Part shown: one piece after another, positions 11,440 to 22,155 of the stretch | Position numbering within the stretch: position 1 is the stretch's first letter | How the letters are laid out: every line of letters starts with the position of its first letter | Source of the DNA: Scalesia atractyloides | Lineage: Eukaryota; Streptophyta; Magnoliopsida; Asterales; Asteraceae | Reading direction: 5' to 3' | Assembly (NCBI GenBank): GCA_947069175.1 | Contig: CAMTDV010000003.1 | Location: forward strand, 81,135,978-81,199,977 | DNA: 64,000 nucleotides | Notes under the pieces: model-generated | What the model saw: the letters and a program-made list of their open reading frames with translations, nothing else | Told to the model about the DNA's origin: nothing | Databases searched by the model: none | Made by a program: the position numbers and the translations under genes

Positions 11440-12655
11440 GTGTTTCTAAAATGGCTTGGGTCTCCACAATTGTAGCAAGCCCGCATAGGTTGTACCATGG
11501 GATAGTTGGGTTGGTAGTATGTTTGGGCTAAGTGTTGGGTAGGTGGTAATAGTAGGGGTTGTTGGGCTTGACCCATTATTTGTTGGTGGGTTTGGGTTGA
11601 AGGCTGGTGGCGGTTCGTTTGCTGAGGCGTGCGACAGGTTTGAACAGTATGACCTGCGCGACCACAGCCGGTGCAATGTTGGCAAGGATGATCAGGAAAA
11701 TGGTGGTATTGGCAACGGTTGCATTTTGGTAACGGGCCAGAGTATGGCCTTTTGTATGGTGCAGGTGAAGGGGCAACTTGGGTAATGGGTGCAGCAGGAA
11801 TAGGGAAATTGGTTTGTGTAACAGCGAAGTTTCTGGTATTACGCTTCCTCTTGTTAGCAAACTTAGAGGAGGAGGTGGAATGGTTTGAAGTTTGACCTTC
11901 AACAGGGGCTTTCTTTTTCTCTTCTTTAAACTTACCGTTGCGAATTCGATTCTCGGTCAGTTCAGTGGCTAGTTCCATAGCAGCTTCAAGTGTTGCTGGT
12001 GAAGTGCTGAGAACTGAATCTTGAATTTTCGAGGGAAGTCCTCGAATATAATGCTCGATCAAACGATAAGTTGGGGTGAACAAGTTAGGGACCATTTGGT
12101 TCAATTCTAAGAACCTCTTGTTGTAGGAAGTATGATCTCCCTCCTTTTGCTTTAAAGAATGAAATTCGTCCTCTAGCTTCTTAATCTCACTTCTAGGACA
12201 GAATCGCCTCGTCATGATTTCCCTTAACTCCTCCCATGTTAAGGCCATTGCATCTCAACTCCCCTCTTCCCCTTTTCAGTATTCCACCAGGTGAGAGCTA
12301 CCCCAAATAGTCTCCCGGTGGCGTATCGAACCTTGCGATCCTCAGGACAATCGCAGTTGAGGAAGGTGTTTTCCATTTCCTCAAACCAGTGGAGGAGAGC
12401 AGTGAAACCTTTGGTCCCTTCAAATTTAGGAGGATCGCAAGACTTGAAATGTTTGTATGAGCACTTGCTGGTAGGAGGGTTGCCGATTTTCTGGTCATGT
12501 TGTTGGGGAGGATTAGTGGGATTTGTGGCGAGAGCTTGTTGTACTTGAACCACAATGTCAGGAAGCACCGCGGCCATTTGTTTCGCGATTTGTGTGGCCA
12601 AGCGTTCGTGAGACCTTCCTGATCTTTTACCCCCTCGTTGTTGTCTAGACGACAT
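11388..12655 (-). pseudogene. Ty3/gypsy gag (A element), frameshifted
   Basis: Gag starts at 12655 with a basic N terminus, and the capsid region runs through a LLHWFEEME block. Around 12,245 one frame stops and another continues (LREIMTRRFCPRSEIKKLEDEF-like block), so a one-base indel splits capsid. The second part has a Pro/Gln-rich linker and two zinc-binding Cys-His motifs, the second being the retroviral knuckle CYNCGDPSHFRNTC. It ends a few codons past the knuckle and overlaps protease. Gag would form the virus-like particle and bind element RNA; this copy cannot do so intact. Confidence 0.9.
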
Positions 12656-13444
12656 CTACAGGAACATACATAAGAAGATTGTGAGTTTATGGAGTCTTTT
12701 TAGGTGTCATGTGTCTTTAAGAAAATGAAAATAACATAAATATCAATAATGCAACTACATCCATAGGATGTCTTGGGTTTGCTCATGTTGGGCCTCAAAT
12801 GTCCCCCATACCTTCACCTGTATACTCATGTGGGCCCCCATGACTATTGGCTTGGTAGGATTCACATTAGTATTGGCGATTTAACACTCGCATCACCCGA
12901 ATGCAAACCACAAAATATGTTTACGAGATGTATGGTCGGAATGTGTCCAGGTGTAGACACAATGACAACTCAAAGCGGGGTTAGCTCACACGACGTTTGG
13001 TATAGCATGCTTTGGCCTAATAGGTACTTCGTACTCTCATCGTTAGTCCCCAGGTAGGCAAACTGGTCCTTTATTTTGGATTTATACGAATGCCAGCCTA
13101 GACAGGACGTTCCGACTACCGGTACTGGTACCCTTCCAGTTACTACATGCCCGTCATGAGAACTCACTTTGATGAGATTTGAAAATACAATTGTAAAAAC
13201 AATCATGAAAATGATGTGATGTGTGCTTTCATGGATATGATATGTTATGAGAATATGATTCATGATAGGCATTATATGATATATGTACTTATGAACATGC
13301 TTGCATAATATTGAATGTAACATTAAAACATAAAACATATAAGCATCATGAAATTTGGCATGTAACACACAAAAATCTTAAAAATTTCTAATCGACTATA
13401 GTATAGGCTCTAAGGGTCTAATAACCTATTCTATATCCCTATAG
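12656..13444 (-). other. 5' leader of A element
   Basis: Untranslated region between PBS and gag. It contains a GTGTC-loop-GACAC hairpin (about 12944-12960) and the block TTCGTACTCTCATCG, both shared with B leaders. Short open frames here are not conserved between families and I do not call them genes. This is where a packaging signal would be expected. Confidence 0.6.
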
Positions 13445-13461
13445 TCATGGCTCTAATACCA
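13445..13461 (-). other. Primer binding site (tRNA-iMet type), A element
   Basis: Minus strand TGGTATTAGAGCCATGA, 3 bases inside the 5' LTR. It matches the plant initiator-Met primer site TGGTATCAGAGC except for one C-to-T change, which B and D do not have. Confidence 0.88.
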
Positions 13462-14605
13462 ATCTGTCACACCCCGACCCGCAGCGGAATAAGAGTCGGG
13501 GCATAATTGGGTTATCACCAAAGCTCATGATAATTACTAATGTGTTTCATATTTATTAAAGTCAAAATTACATTCCCAATAATCCAAACATGTTCATACA
13601 AATACAAAGAAAAATAACCAACTAAACAATTCCAAGCTCTAAATCATTTTATTCTTCTAGGCCAATCCTATGTGTTTCTTGCTGCAGCTGGTTCACCTGT
13701 ATCATGTGTAAAAATGGGGGTTTTGGGTCAACATAAGTTGGCGAGTGAACCTTGTTAGATAAACATTTATTATTGATTTTCTTGTTAGTTTATCAATGAA
13801 AAATTGTGCAATAATCATAAGTGAGCAAATGTAAATAATCAAACGGTAGCAATAACAATCACAAACTATAACATACAATAACATATAATAACATACCAAC
13901 ATCATACAATAAATAACATGAATGAAACTGTGCGATCAAGGCTCAATCAAACGGAGCCGATCGTATTGCATGTACTGAAAATGATAAATGTCTGTGCGAT
14001 CAAGGCTCAATCAAATGGAGCCGATCGTATGTTGGCACTCCAGGTTCACGCTCATAATGTGATGGGGAACATGCTCAACGCTCATAATGTAATGGGGAGC
14101 GGCGGCCTATGAAATTGCATGTACTGAAAATGATAAATTAAATCTAACAATAACCACACAAACAGTTGAAACAAGCTGGATACACATTTGTTCATGATAT
14201 GAGTATGCACAATGATTTAAATATAATAATTGTCAAGACACATGATACACCCCAAAAACGTGATTAAAACGGGGAATTTGTAAAGATTCACTCACATTGG
14301 GTGCGTTTGGTTGGAGATGATGAGATGCGCACGAGTTGGAAGGATTGAACAACGAGATTTAACTAACCTAAATAATAACGGAAATTATAGTAAATGAGTG
14401 GATTTTATTAATAATTTTAATAAGATTTTTAGATATATTTTTGTGAGTTTAAGGCTATTTCCTATCTTTAAAAACATTATTTTTAAGTATTTTTAATTGA
14501 TTTTTAAATTAAATTAAATAAATAAAAATATAAACATATGTTGACTTTTTGCGACCGTTGACTTTTTGACTTTGACTGTTTGACCGGTTTATTGTGTAAT
14601 TGCAT

Positions 14606-15014
14606 GCGCTGGGTGAGGCTCGAACCCGAGACCTCCCGTTCGCGTGCACGCAGCTCTACCAACTGAGCTACGTGTCTAACCTGAAATAATTATGTTTTTA
14701 ATTATACTTATATACTAATTCAGTTTATTCAAAATTCTTTTATTTTCAAAAACATTTTAAATCATCGAACCGGTGTCATCAACAGGTCTCGAACCCGGGA
14801 CCTGTGCTTTAACGTTACACACAGTCCACCGCTGGACTGTGTGTCTAACTTGGTTAATATACAAATTTTTATTATACTTAACAACTAACGTAGGTTAACC
14901 CGGTTCAGTTAGAAAAGTAAAACGTCTTTATTACAGATAGGGTGCGTGTATCAGGGATCGAACTCGCGGCGTGTGCGTATTATTTGCACACAGTCCACCG
15001 CTGGACTGTGTGTC
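14606..15014 (-). other. Cluster of three tRNA-like modules, 5' LTR of A
   Basis: Modules at 14606-14676, 14772-14845 and 14940-15014, as in the other A LTRs. Confidence 0.73.
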
Positions 15015-15865
15015 TAACCCGTTTAAAATACCGATTTTAATTATCCTTATAATGTTAGCACAGTTCATCTTCTCCATTAATTTTTACAGACATCAAATTA
15101 CCCATCTGTTTCTTGTTTTAAAACGATTAACACATTCATAAGACTAAGATGAAATGACAAAGACGGTGTTGGAAACAAACATACCGGAGGAATAATTTAA
15201 CTCAGAATTCCGGCAAGGCGTCGGCTCCGTTTTTATGAACTTCAACTGAGCAAGCAAATTAACCGTTTTGATTAGCTAATCGTGGAATTGAAGTGCTAAA
15301 CAAACGTTAACAGAGTGTTTGAATGTCCATACCGTTTCACAGTGGAAGATAAGAACTTTCAGAGGTTTTCCGGCGAACAGGAATTATCCGATAACGGCGT
15401 CTGAATTTGATTTCAATTGAAAGGTTTGAGTTGGCAATAGCTTAACAATTGATAGACCACGAAGAAATTGAAAGACTTACTGTTTTGATGGAGGATACGG
15501 TTTTCCGGCGACTTGCAGAAATTTTCCGGCGAGTATAATAAACTTTTCTGATGAACTGAATGTATGACGAAAGTGAAATGGCAGGTTTGTAGAATGTTTC
15601 TGAGTCGCGAAAGAGGTATTTGATTGAAGTAATTTAGATATTGAATATCTTCGGTTATAAAACCGATCATCATCAGAATTTAAGTTAATTCAAGTCTGAA
15701 TTGATTAGAATCGTCGGTGCATCGGTTATAAACCAGAATTCGCGCTTATTCAAACGTTTTAGACGATTGAATAGCCGATTACGGTTTTCAGTTTTTGGCG
15801 CAACCGGTTGATCTATGATTGACTACAAAACTCATTTGTTTCCTAGAGTTGACAGAAAACAACAA

Positions 15866-15956
15866 GTGGCGGAGTGGTTATGCGTGTGTGTGTTAAGTCT
15901 TTGAGTTATCTTCCGGCTGACCCGGGTTAGAGTCCCGGCAGCCTCATTTCCTTTTT
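15866..15956 (+). other. Plus-strand tRNA-like module, 5' LTR of A (B box damaged)
   Basis: Same module as 2436-2526, but the B box reads GGTTAGAGTCC instead of GGTTCGAGTCC. The T5 run at 15952-15956 is kept. Confidence 0.65.
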
Positions 15957-16128
15957 AATTATTTTATTTATACTTTTTATCAATTATAACTTTTATAGTT
16001 TAGTTTGTTTATTAATTAGTATCATTAAAAATCAAAATAAACATAAATACGCAACAAAATATTTATAACTTGATATTCGATTACAACCGGAGCGGGTTTG
16101 GTAAAACCCGTTTTTGACAAATGTTACA

Positions 16129-16474
16129 AGAGTGACTGGTCCGATAATGCAGATTTGTACGAACACTCTAGCCTTAGACAGAAAACTCACGGTACAGGCA
16201 TCCACCCTTCCAGATTGCACGTGTTCACATTAATAAAACCTAAACTTTGACGGGATTTTGAAAACTTACAAGGCCTTAAGCCAAAACAAATCATCTAAGG
16301 ATAGATGATTGATTTTCAAAACGAATTTGTAACTTGTGTATTGGTTTTGGTAACCACCTAAGGATAGGTGATGGTATTGTTTTAATAATCTACACGCAAG
16401 AAAACTCACGTAAGGGTCCTAGGAAGGTTATAGTCTAGGTTAAAGTATTACTAATAACCTAATTCCCTATAACC
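16129..16474 (-). other. AGAGT duplication and remainder of D leader, copy 1
   Basis: 16129-16133 is the right target-site duplication of the A element. The rest is D leader, nearly identical to 41572-41917 and distantly similar to the B leader around the block ending in ACTGGTCCG. Confidence 0.8.
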
Positions 16475-16490
16475 ATAAGCTCTGATACCA
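16475..16490 (-). other. Primer binding site (tRNA-iMet type), D copy 1
   Basis: Minus strand TGGTATCAGAGCTTAT, 7 bases from the D LTR. Confidence 0.85.
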
Positions 16491-17067
16491 ATCTTTCTAT
16501 AACACCCCGACCGCGTAAAACAACAAACCGCGGCGGAAACGTCAGGGAGTCATGTCACATAACTATTGTTTCACAACTCATGGAATTTAAAATTATGTTC
16601 GATTAAGTTAAATGTTTACATTGTCTTGGGATAAACAGAAACAACACATAAATAAATTGTCTTTCATGTTTTAAGTCACTATGGCCCGCGTCCATTCCCA
16701 TGTGAAGCATGCATCATAGTATCAAGTATTGATTCCTGAAACATATGTGAAAAGGGAGTCGGCATAAAAATGCCGACGAGTACATAGGTTTTGTGAGCGT
16801 GTCAAATTCATGGCCTTGCATACATATTGCAACACCTCGTCCGACTACAAGAGTCGTTAAGTGAAAACCTCATACCAAAAGTGTTTGATATTGCAATACA
16901 ATTAACCAACTAAAACAAGTTGGTTATAGTTGTGAAAACCTTGTAGCCATGAATCTTGACAAAAACATTTCTTTTGTAAAAACCTTGTAATAGATTGGTT
17001 CAAAAGAAAACTTCGTATGGTTTATTTCTTTAAGTGAAAATCATTGCGTGACATTGTTCAAAATAAT

Positions 17068-17160
17068 TTGTCCGTGTTATAAACCATTTGTCCGTGTTAT
17101 AAATCAATCGTCCGTGTCATAAATCAATTGTCCATGTCATAAACAAAATCGTCCGTGTTT
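17068..17160. repeat. 20-bp tandem repeat in D LTR
   Basis: About five imperfect copies of a 20-bp unit containing TTGTCCGTGTTATAAA. Repeated in the second D LTR at about 42509-42600. Confidence 0.75.
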
Positions 17161-17519
17161 TTTAATTGTGAAAAATTTTGATCGTTCTTTAATGAACACA
17201 TTCAAACTTTTGTTGACTATACCACCAAAGGGTATCTTTAATAGACCACCAAAGGGTCTCTTTAACTAGACTAACAAATCAACAAATGATTTGTTAATCA
17301 GAAACAGTTTCTGTCATTACCCAAACTTCCTCCAAATCTAGTGAACAGTCCGATAATGGGATTGTCAGTCCTATGGTACCATAACATACTACTGGTCGGC
17401 TTGGCCAAAGCTTATGAATGTCATTCGTGTTATGGATAACGCATCAACAAGTTGTTCACATTATTGAAATCGTATTGTTTTATATATAAACCATAGACAT
17501 TGTTTTTGAAAACTTGAAA

Positions 17520-18045
17520 ATGATTTAGCACATATGAGTCACCCCAAAACATTTGCAAAACGTAAAAGAGGGGAACTATGTACTCACTTTGAAAATCATT
17601 TACATAAACCATGTGTATTAAATTTTGAAAATAATTATAGGCACATATGAATCACCCAAAAACATTTAGAGGATGTAAAAGAGGGGGCTATGTACTCACT
17701 TTGAAAATCATTTTGTATATAAAAAATTATCTTGAAAATAGTTATAGGTACATATGAATCACCCCAAAACATTTAGAAAATGTAAAAGAGGGGAACTATG
17801 TACTCACTTTGAAAATCATTTTGTACATATAAACCATGTATATTGTTTTGAAATCTTGAAAATAATTATAGGCACATATGAATCACCCAAAAACATTTAG
17901 AAAATGTAAAAGAGGGGGCTATGTACTCACTTTGAAAATCATTTTGTATATAAAAAAATTATCTTGAAAATAGTTATAGGAACATATGAATCACCCCAAA
18001 ACATTTAGAAAATGTAAAAGAGGGGAACTATGTACTCACTTGGGA
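17520..18045 (-). repeat. About 110-bp tandem repeat x5 in D LTR copy 1
   Basis: Five copies with periods of about 110-121 bp. Each has ATATGAATCACC..CAAAACATTT, an AAAAGAGGGG block and GTACTCACT. On the element sense strand each starts with GTGAGTAC, a good splice-donor-like sequence. The matching array in the other D LTR is 42966-43487. Confidence 0.85.
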
Positions 18046-18709
18046 TTGTGAAAGTGTTCTTGATCAAAGAAATAAACAAAGCTCAAACGTGTCCTATTGT
18101 GTCATATAAATATGTTAGCGTGTCGGGACTACAAACGGGAGATCGGATAGAATGAAGTCTTATAAACCAAACGAGTGTTGGAAATCATGTGATACGGTTT
18201 AACAAAGTTAACATTCTGATTTGGAAAGGATCCTAAGTGCTTTTGACCCATTATGACTCGTTAAGGTAGTTTATGCTACTTTAACAGGTCATTAGCATAA
18301 ACGCGTGATCGTCGTCTTAAATGCCCAAACATGTTTGAAAATGTTATAACATTAGTTTATATGTCAAAAATTTGGTTACATGTGTTTAAAATGGATTTAT
18401 GCGCAAAAGGGCATTTTAGTCATCATTTTTTAAGAACATAGAAGTAACTTATCATAACACTAACCAAGCGATGTGACCATAAGGTATAACCTCAGTAGGT
18501 TATTCCCTATACAACTATGGTCACAAATATGCGTTTGGTCGGATCCTAAGATCAACCAAACGGGCCAGATTCGAAAGTTAAAGCGGTGGTCAAGACCGCT
18601 CGACTAACGACCCTAAATAAGCACTAAACTAGAAGTGACGAGTTAGACATGTCAAAATGTGTCTAACTAAGTTTATAAAACAGATTTGGTATCAAAACTT
18701 GGTGTTTTG

Positions 18710-19516
18710 GTTTTCTTGATTGACAGGATTAGCGGTGAGTGCTTGTTGAACTTGGATTACAATGTTGGGTATTACGGCAGCCATTTGTTGAGCGATTTGG
18801 GTTCATGGGTCGCATTAGGAATGAACATTCATAAAATAATTATAGAAAAATAAATCTACTACATCCATAGGATGTCTTGGGCTTTGCTCGCCGTTAGGCC
18901 CTACATGCCGCCATACTTTACCTGTGTAATCATGTGGGCCCCCATGAATACCGGTTTTTCATATGGTTCGCACGGGTTTGCCAGGTTGCGTACACAAAAA
19001 CCCGGAGAAAATCGAGAAATATGTATACAACGTGTGATATTCGGAATGTGTCCAGGTGTAGATACGGTGACACCTCAAAGTAGGTTAGTTCGAACGACGT
19101 TTGGTGTGGCATGCTTTGGCCTAATAGGTCCTTCGTACTCTCATCGTTGGTCCCCAGGTAAGCAAACTGGTCCGTTATATTGGATTTATACGAATGCCAA
19201 CCTAGACAGGACGTTCCGACTACCGGTACTTGTACCCTTCCAGTTACTACATGCCCGTCGCAGAACTTACTTTGATGAGATTTGAAAATTGCAACAAAAT
19301 CTTTGGATAATGAGAGTATGAAAATAAATTGAATACATGAACATCGATATATGTATAATGAATATGTATATAAGCATCTATGTTTGACTGTAAATGTAAA
19401 CAAATATGAAACAATTAAATGTCACAAGTTTGTATGTAACCACCTAATCAATTAAAATTTAGGCAGACTATAGTATAGGCTCTAAGGGTCTAATAACCTA
19501 TCCTATATCCCTATAG
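18710..19516 (-). pseudogene. 5' end of B gag and leader, truncated at junction
   Basis: 18710-18789 matches the start of B gag (24897 onwards in the next unit). The remainder is the B leader, with the GTGTC/GACAC-type hairpin near 19049-19066. Open frames in both directions across this leader are repeated in all three units, simply because the leader is repeated. Confidence 0.75.
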
Positions 19517-19533
19517 TCATGGCTCTGATACCA
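19517..19533 (-). other. Primer binding site (tRNA-iMet type), B unit 1
   Basis: Minus strand TGGTATCAGAGCCATGA, 3 bases from the LTR. Also present at 25702-25718 and 32486-32502. Confidence 0.88.
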
Positions 19534-20583
19534 ATCTGTCACACCCCGACCCGCAGCGGAAAAGGTGATCGGGGCATGATTGGGTTATCATCAAAACTCA
19601 TGACATTTATTATGCGTTTCATATTCATTAGATACAATTTAATGGAAATTTACAATAAATGTTACAACATGTTCTAACTATCAATCTAAGCATCTCTGTT
19701 CTCTTCTAAGGCATTTCCTATGTTTTCTTTGCTTCAACCTGTTCACCTGTATCATGTGTAAAAAGGTTTTGGATCAACATAATGTTGGCGAGTGAATCCT
19801 ATGGAAAACATTTGAACAAGTTTATTTGAATTGATTATGAAATATGTGCACAACCAAACATGAGTAAAAATAGATGTAAACTTATTCAACAATCATAAGA
19901 TATTAAATAAAACACACATGAACAATAATGGAACATTTAGAGGCACGCGATGCTCAACTCGTCTCTCACGAGGAACTGAGGGGCCTAATGAATGAATTGC
20001 ATAAACATGATAATATGAATGACACAACTACAAACAATATAAACTCAATGATACACACATGAACAATAATGAATTTGATTTGAGGCACGCGTTGTTCAAC
20101 TCGTCTCCCACGAGGAACTGATGGGCTTAATGAATGAGTTTCATATAATTTGACAAAAGGAAATAAGTAATCACAACAATATAAACAATCTAAGTTTAGA
20201 TCATGATGTGGTATGGCACAAGTTTAAATAAACAAGTCGATTATTTTTATAACACATGACACACCCCAAAACGTGTAATTTAAAAGGGGGAGTTGTAAGA
20301 TTCACTCACAGTGGGTGCGTTCGGTTGATGATGTTGAATGCACGCGAAGTGGTTTTAACCACGAGTGAGATTAACCTAGATAAATCGCATTATGGTTTGG
20401 TAAGTAAACGGATTTTATTAATTTATTTTAGTAGGATTGTTGGGTGTATTTTTGTGAGTTTAAGGCTATTTTCTAACCTTAAAAATGTTATTTTTTAAGT
20501 ATTTTTAATTAAAATAATTAAATAAAATAATAAAAAAATTTGACTTTTTCTGACCGTTGACCGGTTCGTATGCGTATTGTTGT

Positions 20584-21162
20584 GCGCTGAGTGAGGCTCG
20601 AACCCGAGACCTCCCGTACGCGTGCACGCAGCTCTACCAACTGAGCTACGTGTCTAACCCGTCATATATCTGATTTTAATTACATTTATACATTAATTAG
20701 TTTAAACAGAAAATCCTTTTATTTTAAAAACACTTTAATTGAATTAGACGGTGCGCTCCACAGGTCTCGAACCCGGGACCTGTGGCTTAAACTAACACAC
20801 AGTCCACCGCTGGACTGTGTGTTTAACATGTTATATAATCCAATTTTTATTATACTTAAATACAAACTATTTGTTTTCATTTCTGACTTATTTAAAAAGG
20901 TAGAATAATTGTCCGGGTCGATGCAGAAGACCGGACTCGAACTCGTGACGTGCGACTTAAACATACACACAGTCCATCGCTGGACTGTGTGTCTAACTTT
21001 GTTATTATTCCGATTATTAATATACTTAACATACACCTGTGTGACTCCGGTTCAGTTTAACAAAAAAATCATTTTTATTAAGGCAGCGTGTGTGGAACAG
21101 GATTCGAACTCGAGACCTTTCTGTGTTTAATGTGCACACAGTCCACCGCTGGACTGTGTGTC
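20584..21162 (-). other. Cluster of four tRNA-like modules, B LTR 1
   Basis: Modules at 20584-20654, 20750-20823, 20915-20993 and 21083-21162. The first keeps A box TAGCTCAGTTGG and a B box. The second to fourth carry the CACACAGTCCA hairpin in place of the D arm; it is a perfect 13-bp stem at 20794-20823. One more module than in A. Confidence 0.75.
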
Positions 21163-21869
21163 TAACCCGAGTAATATCTTAATTTTAATTATTCTTATAC
21201 GTTTACCGCACTTCATCTTCTTCGTCTGATTTTTAACCAGGATCGATAACTGACTGGTTAAATGTTTTAATCGGTTTCTTAGCGTGTTTCAGTTCATTAC
21301 GGTGAGATATAAGTGAAAAGAAAAAAAGAAATTAGGCGAAGAGGTATACCGACTATCTTCCTCTGTTTTCCGGCAGAACTCCGGCGACAGCAATAGGCTC
21401 CGGCGTCGGGTGTCTTGCAGCAGCGAGTCTCCGGAAAGTTTACAAAGGGTGTGGGTATCTCCGGTATAAGCTCAGGGGTTTCAGTAAGGCTCAGGAATGG
21501 AGAACCGGTTTTCCGGCGATGAGCAGAGATATTCCGGCGAGTGGAATTACGTCCGGTAAAGGTGTGGTTTTGAGCGAAAAAGTTTGCGGTGGGTTGTGGG
21601 TGAATTTTTAGGGAGATACCGAGATGTATTTGGCCCGATTTCCGACTGGATTCGTCGGTTATAAAAACTCCGGCGGTTATAACTTTGGTCGCGGACTCAG
21701 ACGTCGGTTATAACCGATGTCTTAGTAAATGTTTACGTTATAACGGAAGTTGTCGTTAAAACTCGCGAGATTACCGGGATTTCCGACGACTGAACTTTTG
21801 GGCGCCGGTTTTGAATTTGGAACGTCAAGATATGAATTAAATGATTCTAATATTTAACAAATAACATCA

Positions 21870-21960
21870 GTGGCGCAGTGGTTTGTGTGTTGTGTGTTAA
21901 GTCGCTGAACTGTACTGACTCGGCGACTGACCCGGGTTCGAAACCCGGCAGGGACTTTTT
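21870..21960 (+). other. Plus-strand tRNA-like module with T-run, B LTR 1
   Basis: A box TGGCGCAGTGG (21871-21881), a 6-bp variable-arm-like stem AGTCGC/GCGACT, a perfect T arm CCGGG-TTCGAAA-CCCGG, and a T5 run at 21956-21960. It is the best pol III unit in the window by eye. Confidence 0.72.
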
Positions 21961-22139
21961 ATTTTTATTTTGCGATTTTCAACAGTTTTTCAAAAACTAA
22001 ATATATATTCCCGTATAATAATTGATTATGTATCGTTTAAAATTATTTTGGGCATTTAATTCGCAACGAAAATTTTAACTGACTGTTCGGTTGATAAACG
22101 GAGCGGGTTTGGTAAATCCGTTTTTTGACGGATGTTACA

Positions 22140-22155
22140 GTATCCCCTGCTTTTT
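22140..22155 (-). other. Polypurine tract, B unit 1
   Basis: Minus strand AAAAAGCAGGGGATAC against LTR start TGTAACA. The same tract lies at 28325-28340. Confidence 0.85.

Larger units (their letters stand above)
5300..16128 (-). mobile_element. Complete family A Ty3/gypsy retrotransposon (Tekay/Del-like chromovirus)
   Basis: A 10.83-kb element with LTRs 5300-7965 and 13465-16128, primer binding site, leader, gag, pol (protease, RT, RNase H, integrase with chromodomain-like end) and polypurine tract, all in the canonical order on the minus strand. It is flanked on both sides by AGAGT. The long LTRs, the tRNA-iMet-type primer site, and the integrase C terminus fit the Tekay/Del chromovirus lineage, which is an inference from family knowledge. 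The coding region has at least three frameshifts and two nonsense codons, so the copy is structurally complete but not autonomous. The two LTRs differ at scattered sites, so insertion is not brand new. Confidence 0.93.
13465..16128 (-). repeat. 5' LTR of complete A element
   Basis: 2,664 bp, TG...CA in element sense, with the PBS on its left and AGAGT on its right. It shares most diagnostic bases with the solo LTR at 38913-41571. Confidence 0.95.
16498..18709 (-). repeat. Family D LTR, truncated (copy 1)
   Basis: Starts TATAACACCCCGACC next to a PBS and runs parallel to 41941-44154. It lacks the last 915 bases present in the full copy, where the sequence switches into B gag at a TGTTTTG shared by both parents. 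The LTR terminus is TA rather than TG in both D copies. Confidence 0.85.
19537..22139 (-). repeat. Family B LTR 1
   Basis: 2,603 bp, TGTCACACC...GATGTTACA. It has a PBS on one side and a polypurine tract on the other, so it serves two internal regions. It shares with A the start, the end hairpin (GCGGGTTT...), the tRNA-like array and TTCCGGCGA motifs, but it is clearly a different family. Around 19950 and 20080 two copies of a CTCGT-loop-ACGAG hairpin replace the A module. Confidence 0.93.

Noticed and set aside
17520..18045. CRISPR-like array
   Set aside because: Repeat units are long, adjacent and imperfect, with no unique spacers, and this is a plant nuclear LTR.
18872..19403. 137- and 157-residue open frames on opposite strands, repeated at 25057-25588 and 31841-32372
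   Set aside because: They overlap each other, lie in the element leader between PBS and gag, have no recognisable domain, and are repeated only because the B unit is repeated.
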